DNA from: Aspidiotus rigidus
Taxonomy: Eukaryota; Arthropoda; Insecta; Hemiptera; Diaspididae
Reading direction: 5' to 3'
DNA length: 64,000 bases
Assembly: GCA_035079385.1 (NCBI GenBank)
Contig: JAVHKY010000039.1
Span: 1,488,001-1,552,000 of the forward strand
In this document: positions 56,270 through 64,000 of the stretch, piece by piece
Numbering within the stretch: the stretch's first letter is position 1
Layout of the letters: the number at the start of each line of letters is the position of its first letter
Program-made: the position numbers and the translations under genes
Notes under the pieces: generated by a model
Database searches by the model: none
The model's input: the letters and a program-made list of their open reading frames with translations, nothing else
What the model was told of the DNA's origin: nothing

Positions 56270-56998
56270 CTTGATTCAGAATAGACTACACCAAAAACAA
56301 GCGCGAAAGAGCGAAGCGAGTGAGTCTCTGGAAGCTAGTTAGCTTAACAGATAAGGATAGGGACAGACGAGCGGAAACACCCTAGTATACAATCGATAAA
56401 TAGATACAATCAAGATCAATGTATGGATGAAACGCCCAAAAACATGTACGTGTTATGGAGCGGAGAAATTTATTCTCTTTAAATTTAAACTAGACGTAGC
56501 ATGATACTATGGTATGGATACGCTATATAGGCTATACTCGGCTTAAACTAGCCTTAGCATACCATGTACTAGATTATCCTAAGCCTCTGCCTCTATTCCG
56601 TTGATGGATTTGGAATCGTCGACCTAATCCAGAAATTTTCAAATCCAAGAGAGAAAGAAGAAAAAACTCGCGGGTTCTTCAACAAGAGGGGTGGCAGGGA
56701 ACCTGTTTTATGGGGCACGGATCTATTAATTCTTATGATACAAGAGAATTGGGACTTGAAAAAACTGACCTATGACGTTATCAGATTGTGACATCGCAGA
56801 CCCGGACTTTGGAGCAATGTATGATAGGAGGCTGACTTCAAAAACTTTGATAGACTAGTTCAGGCGTTGCATATCTTGCTCACTGAAGTGGCTATTTTTG
56901 AGGCTATATACACCAACCACCGAGCTATATATGATAGGAGGGGACTTGGAAAAGACGATAGATGACGGACATTTTTCCCGATACCCCCCCGATAGAAC
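56270..56998. repeat. Mosaic of minisatellite-family fragments
   Basis: Contains GCGAAGCGAGTGAG-like (56315) and CTATACTCGGCTTA words shared with 49.2-49.6 kb, CAGGGAACCTGTTTTATGGGG (56696-56716) and one or two 45-bp type units (GAGCTATATATGATAGGAGG at 56921-56940). It is the target into which the 57-kb PLE-A inserted. Confidence 0.5.
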
Positions 56999-57012
56999 AA
57001 GTTCTCTGTTAA
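56999..57012 (+). repeat. 14-bp target duplication of PLE-A copy 4, left
   Basis: AAGTTCTCTGTTAA, repeated at 59900-59913. Confidence 0.85.
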
Positions 57013-59899
57013 ACGAATCCGTTCCTCTAAGTTACGGCTATCCATAATATACGCGAAAAAGACGAATACTCCGAATGGAGAGTAAACCTTACAAACCGCA
57101 GAAAATACAAAACGACGAGCGCTTTCGGTTAATAAACCATCTTCAAGCCTGAAATGAAAGCAACTGACGAACAGAGGAGAAGAACAATGTATTAAGATTG
57201 GCTAAACGAGGTGTGAATCATAGACCAGTTCGATCAGGCCATCCTCCGCAATGAACGAGTTGAGTACAGTGATACCGTCAGTGTTGCGATGACGCATTAT
57301 CTCTATATACTCGAGGGCGATGCGCTTTCGGTACGAATTCTCCTTATGGAGGAGCTTTTCGGATCCCTCACGGAAGCTGTGGCCACTGTTTATCAAATGA
57401 TCAGCAAAAGCTGACTCTCCGAAGCGTCCCTTCTCCCAAGACTTCAGGTGCTCAGCTACTCTAACTTTCATTTGGCGGCTGGTCTCACCAATATAAAAGC
57501 CTCCACAATCCCCACATTCCAACTTATAAACACCACTCCTCTCATCAATGGGTATGGGGTCCTTCAGTCTCACAAACAACCCCTTGAACTGTTGTAGGGT
57601 TGTAGAACGCGGGTCTGAAGCCAAACGGGCGGAGGGCCCGACCCAATTGGAGGGAGAACTTCCCCAGAAAAGGGAGACTGGTCCAACGCAACCGGCGATC
57701 ACGGATCATGTCTCGGGGGAGGGAGGTGGTGAAATCAAGAATGCTCCTTGTAACTTTCCTCCGAACCATCACGTCAACGTCGACGTTGACCCCATTCACT
57801 CTAGCCAGGTGTTTTATTGTGAGTACTTCTTTCTTAAAAGCAGACTGACTCAACGGAATACGAGTCAGTCTGTGAACCAGGTAATGAAAAGCAGCCATCT
57901 TGTGAGCAACAGGACCAAACGAACCACCGTGGACTAAAACATCGGTCGTAGTATCTTTCCTGTAAATTCCAAACTCATGGATACCGTCTACAATAGAGAT
58001 CGATAAATCCAAAAAGTTAATGGAAAATACCCCTATTTTCAACGTAAATCTGATGGAAGGGTACCAGGAATTGAGATACCTCGGAAACTCACCAAGGAGA
58101 TCTGGGTGACCAGTCCAGGCACATAGAACGTCATCAACGTACCTGTGCCAATAGTGAATATGATTGAGTAACACCTGGTTCGAGGAAAAACGGTCAAGTT
58201 CAAACTTAGACATGAAAACTTCGGAGATAAGAGAGCCTAAAGGTGATCCAATAGGAATGCCTACTTCATCAGAGAACTCGAAAAATTTCCCTTCAAATTT
58301 ACAAAAGCTAGGGGACCAGCAGGTATTCAGAAGACCGAAAAATTCCTGAAGCTCATTGTGAGGAATGTTGGCTCTGACGAGTAGCTCACCCATCCGCTGG
58401 ATAGTAGCAGCCTTGGGAATATTCGGGAACAAACCAACAACATCAAAAGAGCAGATGGTCGTTCCCGGGGGAAGACTTACAACCTTCAGGACATCAATTA
58501 AAGAGGCCGAATTCAAAACAGAATGAGGAGATTCAAAATCAATGCGATTTTTGAACCATCGGTCAATGAATTTGGCAAGGAGGTAAGTGGGGGAGGAGAC
58601 GAAAGAAACAACGGGTCGCATCGGGGTATTCTTCTTATGCACTTTAGGCAGCCCGTAGAGGAGGGGGTGTGGAGTTAGGAACAAGGAGAATTTTTTTCAG
58701 AGCAGGAATCTTGATAATAGCCTCGCACCTGTTGATGACACTCCTAACTTCTTTAACGTGCTTCGGGAAGCTGAAATCCTCATTTTCTTTAGCACCACAC
58801 TGCTGGAGGACCTCGTTGACCTTGGAAGAATAGGCGGATTTCTCCATCACCATAACAGCATTTCCCTTGTCCGCCTTAGTGACGATTAAATCTCCCTCTT
58901 TAATCTTCCTCTTGAACCTTGAATCACTCCTTCCAATTTATTACTCATGCGGGGGAGGGGGTTATTGCGAACTATCTCGGTACAAACTTTCTGGGTATTA
59001 AAACCAAGGCCAATTTTAACAGCAAGATCCGCAACAACATTAGCCATCTTTCTTGAGGGGAGATAGACTAAATTTCAAACCTTTCTCAAGGAGTGCTGTT
59101 TCGTCACCATTGAACACTACCTGACTATTATTTATGAGGGGAGGATGGAATTTATGACCGTGAACACCATCACTCGACCCTTCCTCAACCACATCACCAT
59201 TAACCTTCATTAGAGAGGACAACTTATTATTTCTCTTCTCCCTCAACTTCACCTCAAACTTCCGACACTTTAAATTGACGTCCCGCATAAAGTAATCAAA
59301 CTCAAGGGGGAGGAGCATACCGGAGAGTCTCGAATGGACCAGGAGGTTCAATCTCGTAGTGATATTATATTTACCATGCCATCTCCGCAGTTCCGTTCTT
59401 ATCCACATCTCTCTCAAATAATTTTCCAGCCTCTTGGTCGTGGTCTTACAATCGGAGTAGAACCGAAATTTAACGAACTTAGGTCTCAAATGCAACACTA
59501 AACACCGACGAAGAAACCAAATATGAGAGGAAAACGAAGCGCGTTGCTTCCGAAATTTCAGAAAGAAGAACTGTAAATACGCCGCAGAAGCGTTCTCAAT
59601 TAAACGAATCCGTTCCTCTAAGTTACGGCTATCCATAATGATACGCGAGAAAGACGAATACTCCGAATGGAGAGTAAACCTTCATTCTGGAGGATGGCCT
59701 GATCGAACTGGTCTATGATTCACACCGTGATTTCTCGTTTAGCCAATCTTAATACATTGTTCTTCTCCTCCGTTCGTCAGTTGCTTTCATTTCAGGCTTG
59801 AAGATGGTTTATTAACCGAAAGCGCTCGTCGTTTTGTATTTTCTGCGGTTTGCAAGGTTTACTCTCCATTCGGAGTATTCGTCTTTTTCGCGTATATCA
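57013..59899 (-). mobile_element. PLE-A copy 4, near full length, with inverted tail
   Basis: The minus-strand element runs from about 59682 (a 42-bp terminal repeat AAGGTTTACTCTCCATTCGG...GCGTAT) through ATG 59636 to the 3' tail, whose end repeats the same terminal sequence at about 57045-57095 and extends into ATGGATAGCC...GGATTCGTTT at 57013. The repeat at both ends is a short pseudo-LTR. At 59682/59683 a plus-strand 217-bp copy of the 3' end (GGATGGCCTGATCG... to GCGTATAT) is attached head-to-head. The pair is bounded by a 14-bp duplication. This defines the PLE-A unit as about 2.64 kb. Confidence 0.9.
57202..59636 (-). pseudogene. PLE-A polyprotein, full span with frameshifts
   Basis: MDSRNLEERIRLIENASAAY starts the N-terminal domain (59636-59040), which is basic with an EKGLKFSLSP motif typical of PLE N-termini. 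A shift near 59045 leads to MANVVADLAVKIGLG, another near 58920 to LIVTKADKGNAVMVMEKSAY. 58684-57545 gives YGLPKVHKKNTPMRPVV, motif A CSFDVVGLFPNIP, motif B GIPIGSPLGSL, motif C YVDDVLCAW, INFLDLSI and the thumb. A one-base change of frame at about 57590 (TTVQGVV versus TTVKRLFV) precedes GVYKLECGDCGGFYIGETS and the tail to YDSHLV. All RT catalytic aspartates are present. Three or four frameshifts inactivate it. Confidence 0.9.
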
Positions 59900-59913
59900 A
59901 AGTTCTCTGTTAA
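59900..59913 (+). repeat. 14-bp target duplication of PLE-A copy 4, right
   Basis: Second copy of AAGTTCTCTGTTAA. Confidence 0.85.
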
Positions 59914-60110
59914 TAGTGGGTAACTAATTCGATGACATGATGGCTGGTGATGACGTCACAAAAAGGTTCGAGCTGGTAGATGTCTTTACTGTGCCTTTAT
60001 CCGCTATCGAAAATTGTTTCGTCTTAACTGGCAGCTGGATCGAGCAACTATAGAAAAACGTTCAAATTATCTGTATTTATTTGGCTCCGCCGGAATATTT
60101 TCTTGTTTTG
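59914..60110 (+). repeat. Dispersed repeat R2, copy 2
   Basis: Matches the complement of 8640-8960: ACTAATT-GATGAC, TGACGTCAC, TCTTTACTGTGCCTTTATCC, CTATCGAAAATTGTTT, CTTAACTGG and TATTTGGCTCCGCCGGAAT. Non-coding. Confidence 0.65.
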
Positions 60111-60114
60111 ACGC

Positions 60115-60690
60115 AGACCATCTTTGTACTGAGGTATTTCCATTGTATGTTGCGCGCTTCCCGAGAAAAATTGAAGAAACCAATTTTCATTGGACGTTTA
60201 ACCCACTGGGGAAGAAAGTTTCACACTTTTACATAGTCTCTTCCCTTCGCTCAAGAAATATGGTCAAATTACCCCATTTGAGCCGCCACCGTAAGTTCGC
60301 GCTTGGAAAGGCGCGTTCCAACTAGTATTATAACAGGTGAATCGAATCCTCTGAGTTTCTACTTTGTATAAGACGTATCAAACGTAAGAATTTGAATTGT
60401 CTTTAGACGAATGTGGAATATTTTTTTCGAGTAACAATTTGTTCGTCTACAAATCCAATGAGAGCAGGCAAGGTTGAGGGGACCAACGGACTACTTGATC
60501 TACAACACAATATTACTAGCCTTTCTGCGGATTTTACACCTTTAGTGGCATAACACCAAAACTACATCACTGTACAACATAAGTTACTAAGGGCACCAAT
60601 GGGCATTCGAGTCGAAGATCGACCTTATTTCTTTTGTCTTAGATTTGCCTTGAGCCATTGATAACCGAGTTATACTTTTAGCAAATACAG
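60115..60690. other. Non-coding stretch
   Basis: No gene is supported. The 103-codon frame at 60014-60325 starts within repeat R2 and has no recognised domain. Confidence 0.4.
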
Positions 60691-60701
60691 ATTAGGCAGA
60701 A

Positions 60702-60894
60702 TAAGGACCTAGAGGTATTCTCGGTCGATGTAAACAAACATGACGCTGGATGTAGTAATCCGACTTGGTGAAAAATCAAGTGGTGGTGGCTGTGGAGTTG
60801 TTATCAGCACCACCACTTGATTTTTCACCGAGTCGGATTACTACATCCAGCGTCATGTTTGTTTACATCGAACGAGAATACCTCTAGGTCCTTA
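60702..60894. mobile_element. 193-bp hairpin MITE-like insertion
   Basis: Two arms of about 86 bp match with only about two mismatches (near 60721 and 60763) around a short loop (about 60788-60808). The ends are TAAGGACC...GGTCCTTA. A 7-bp GGCAGAA lies at 60695-60701 and again at 60895-60901, consistent with a target duplication; TTA before each may extend it. No coding capacity. Confidence 0.8.
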
Positions 60895-60901
60895 GGCAGA
60901 A

Positions 60902-62690
60902 GTGTGATCATTACTGAAGTTACTTCGCACTTGGTCACGACTGTGGTACAATACCAAGACCTCAAATCGATTCGAAATAACTGCAACCCTTCGGTAAGTA
61001 TATCCACCCAAATCTCAACGTAAAAACAGACGAGGACTCTACCAAAAATACATCAGCGCCAGAGTGGTCATCCAAATATCAAAATTCGACCCGAATCTAA
61101 GATCGCGCTGATGGTCATTAAAAAATACAGATAATTGCCTTTTTCTTCACCGAGAATTCACTCCACATATCAATAATAACAAAGTCGAACCGTTTCTATA
61201 CGAACCTCGAGCACGATTCTGCTAAGAAAAAGATCACCGTGAGGTCACGATCATTTCGACCGCATAAGTAAAATTGACTTTTCTCTTCCAACCACAGATT
61301 GATGACAAGGCTTAACCACTCGCTCATCTTTTCTCGCACTTCCGATTCCCCGAAAAATGAAATGTAAAAACCTATATGTCACTTGTGTACGACTGTCGCG
61401 TCAAAATAGCGGTACCACTAATGAACCGAAACGATTTTTACCTTCTTTATTGAGAAAACATTGCGTCGCCACACACTGTCGTTAATCTGCATCGACAACG
61501 GTATCTAGAAGAGAAGTCTTCAGCAGAGAGACAAAGTCACCAAGTACTTACAAGGTATTCAAGAATATTGTTGTGCGTTTCAAAAGAGTACAGAAAATCT
61601 CGATCGTAAATATGAGTGCACCTCACTCATATGTATACTTTCGATCGAGACGCTTTTTTTAAATCATTTCCACGCTAATATACAGCGTTTGATTTCGACG
61701 TATACCAAAAAAGGTAACGATATTCCAAACTCTGTAAAAGGCAACGCTCACAAATTCCGTAAGTTCGAGGAACACGGATTGCGGGTCTTAAATATTATAT
61801 GCTCTGTATTGCACCAAGAAAATGAACGTTCGAGCGTATTATGTATGTACGAAGCGAATAAACTCGTGTTCGTTTGGACTTACGCCGCCTCATTACATAC
61901 AAATTAACTCGCAATTACAATTATGCATTAAACGTTATACCACGTTTTGAAAATTGTATATAAAGATAATATATTAATGCCAAATGTGCATCCCATCTGC
62001 ATATGCGAGGTATAATTTTCTTGTTTTCAACGCGTCTCGAGAAATTGGGAAAGATTAATTTTCGTCCTAAATACTCGTCAAAACAGAAATTATCGTTCTT
62101 TGACAATATTATTATGCCGCGAAAAGTGAAATGTTGGTAAATATTCGTGTTTTGAGAAATATGATAGAAAATTTTGAGTCCAATCATGAATCATCGGAAT
62201 ATAATCAGGTAGGGCACTGTAAGGCCTGTCTGTCTTCCAAGGCTAGCAATCACTCTATTGGTGGATAATGTTTCTGAAGACATTCATTGTTCCAGGCTCA
62301 TAGTTTCAGATTTGAAAGGGTGGCTACTAGAGTATCCATGCTCCAAATAAGTCTTGAGCTATGGTACCTGTCTTGAATGAAACTTGTTTTCAGAGGCTGT
62401 CCTAAAATACAGTACAATGGAAACCAGTACAGATTGATGGTACGTAATGTGGGAGCATAATGAATAATGCTAAAAAGACACCAACCAGACAGAGTCTTAA
62501 ATGAAGATGCTTCAGCTAGCAGTCGACAGTCACTCTATGCTCCTCTTCGATTCCTGGATTTGCCGCCTTCGCCTCTTCTATAATTCCTAAGTTTTGTGTA
62601 CGCACGTCAACCGAAACAAGTTTTTACTCAGCCCCCTACAGAGGCTCGTGACCTTGATTTTGATCCACATCACAAGGACTTTGGTTAATT
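60902..62690. other. Non-coding stretch
   Basis: Unique-looking host DNA. The frame at 61689-61907 has no recognised family. Confidence 0.45.
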
Positions 62691-62694
62691 TCGA

Positions 62695-63054
62695 CTATGG
62701 AAGCATATGGCGTTGTGTCATTTGAGAAAAGAGGGCTGGGATGATCTTGGATTCGAAAAATTCCGACGGAGTGACATCCGCTTGAAGTTCAGTACTGATG
62801 AGAAAATTTTTCTCAAATCCATTGATTTGGGTGGGAGGAGAGGTGTAGTAAGAAATTTTTAGATTGCGGTAAGGTGTCACCAAAGACATGAAACATATCA
62901 ACAAATCTCGACTTGAGAGCCACACATTCTTCAGACGTTTCATTCGGAACAACTTTAGTAAGACCAGATAGCGTGGGTTTACTGCCGCTATCGCACCTGT
63001 TGCAATGGTGGTAACTTTTTTAATCGAAATTTCATGAAAAATTTTCTTGTTCAA
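62695..63054 (-). other. 119-codon frame, unknown
   Basis: Minus-strand frame from MNKKIFHEISIKKVTTIATG with NVWLSSRDLLICFMSLVTPY in the middle and SEFFESKIIPALFSQMTQ near the end. The composition is protein-like, but no family is recognised and no splice signals were confirmed. It may be an exon or a relic of a transposable element. Confidence 0.25.
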
Positions 63055-63289
63055 AACGTTTCTTTCTGGGACTTCATAAAATATTTTGTAACAATAAACT
63101 TATTTTAGGCAGCTAAAATGAGCCACAAAAAAGTTGGTACATCTTCTTGGACGCGGATTTCTTGACTCCTACTCCAAAATTTTAAAGGAAGTTCACTAAT
63201 GACCCTTGAAAAATATTTTGCAGATATTATCACCTGCAAGCTACTTCTTGCTCAAACGATCTTCTACTCTCTATGTTTTTCGTGCCGAT

Positions 63290-63620
63290 GATACAAATCG
63301 ACTCCGAATGTATTTTAATCAAAAGTCGACTCAGAATCGACGTCGATTTTGTGTCGACTATCGGTCTAGTTCCGCCCAACATCGACCGCAAATCGACCTC
63401 TCTTTTTCTACCATGGACTCCTCGTCAACGTCGAAATAAAGTCTATTGCCGCAGTATCGGCAAAAGACTTGCAATAGACGTCGAAATTTGGTAGATTTTA
63501 AGGGCTGCGTTTCAGAATCGAGGTCATAAATTGAGTCGACACTTCGTCTTGGATTTTAATCTCGACTGGAAACCGACGTCGGCGTTGTTTCGGTACGACA
63601 AGTGCAGCAGTGGTCAAGCG
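63290..63620. repeat. GTCGA-rich degenerate array 5
   Basis: AAAGTCGACTCAGAATCGAC, GTGTCGACTATCGG, AATCGACC, CGTCGAAAT, GAGTCGACAC and CCGACGTCGG occur within 330 bp. A weaker continuation lies at 63750-63880 (GACGTTGATTTG, GAGGTCGATTTGAG). Open frames here (63206-63494) are not regarded as genes. Confidence 0.6.
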
Positions 63621-64000
63621 TAATTAAAATTGTTAATCGTCCTCGTTGTATAATTATGACTACCTGCGTATTTTGTCTGCGGGCAGCGAAGTTACCAAAC
63701 ACATAGAACGCTTGAAAAGTGACAGTACATCTATCACCACTCTTGCTTGACGTTGATTTGAAATTGGCAGCATGCCTCCCAAGAGAATTACAAATCAAAT
63801 TGAAATGTGGATTGAAAATTTTGAAAAAATCTACTTGAAATCAGTTCCAGGATTTGAGGTCGATTTGAGATTGACGAGCGTGCTTTACCCAAGGATGTCA
63901 AGCTTTAGTGTTTTGGCCGTTATTTTCAAGTTTCAATTGTTAGCTGATAGTTTTTCTTACGATCGGTTTCAAGTCTGAAGTCCGCCAAAAGCAAAGGTCA

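Overview
The window is repeat-dominated, AT-rich, intron-bearing eukaryotic DNA, most likely from an insect. A short internal TTAGG run (the insect telomere unit), R1-like non-LTR retrotransposon remnants, a MULE and several Penelope-like elements (PLEs) fit this; the species cannot be named from sequence alone. No conserved host gene is recognised. Two or three small open frames (5.2, 22.3-23.3 and 25.2 kb) could be exons of unknown genes.

PLEs are the main content: retroelements whose protein joins a reverse transcriptase (RT) to a GIY-YIG endonuclease. I separate four kinds by protein sequence. PLE-A: 1-1147, 15739-17556, 28614-31326, 57013-59899. PLE-A', a sister family: 40165-40935, 44275-45560, 47370-49224. 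PLE-B: 1361-1995, a tail at 3330-3520, 15587-19465, 21013-21400, 50035-53115. PLE-C: 34345-37770. Three PLE-A insertions are bounded by 11-14 bp direct repeats and are built head-to-head, with a 3' end facing outward on both sides. The extreme case is a 2.7-kb near-perfect palindrome at 28614-31326.

Nesting gives relative ages. PLE-A sits inside PLE-B (15.7 kb) and inside a MULE with 9-bp target duplications (28434-32484). An internally deleted LTR retrotransposon with a gag-like frame sits inside the GIY-YIG domain of a PLE-B (50689-52150). PLE-C is interrupted by a block of 45-bp minisatellite (35350-37146). A TA-flanked MITE-like insert splits an R1-like LINE (26386-27284).

Between these lie other structured repeats: a foldback element built of about 50-bp repeats (8965-9700), a long-arm palindrome (11190-12155), an almost perfect 193-bp hairpin with 7-bp flanking repeats (60702-60894), 45-bp minisatellite elements with Helitron-like 3' ends (19.65-21.0 and 27.7-28.2 kb), and dispersed GTCGA-rich degenerate arrays (5.5, 7.0-7.5, 10.4, 12.2-12.8, 63.3-63.9 kb). 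The stretches at about 13.7-15.5, 32.5-34.3, 37.8-40.1, 42.5-44.2, 45.6-47.3, 53.1-56.2 and 60.9-62.7 kb look like ordinary non-coding host DNA.
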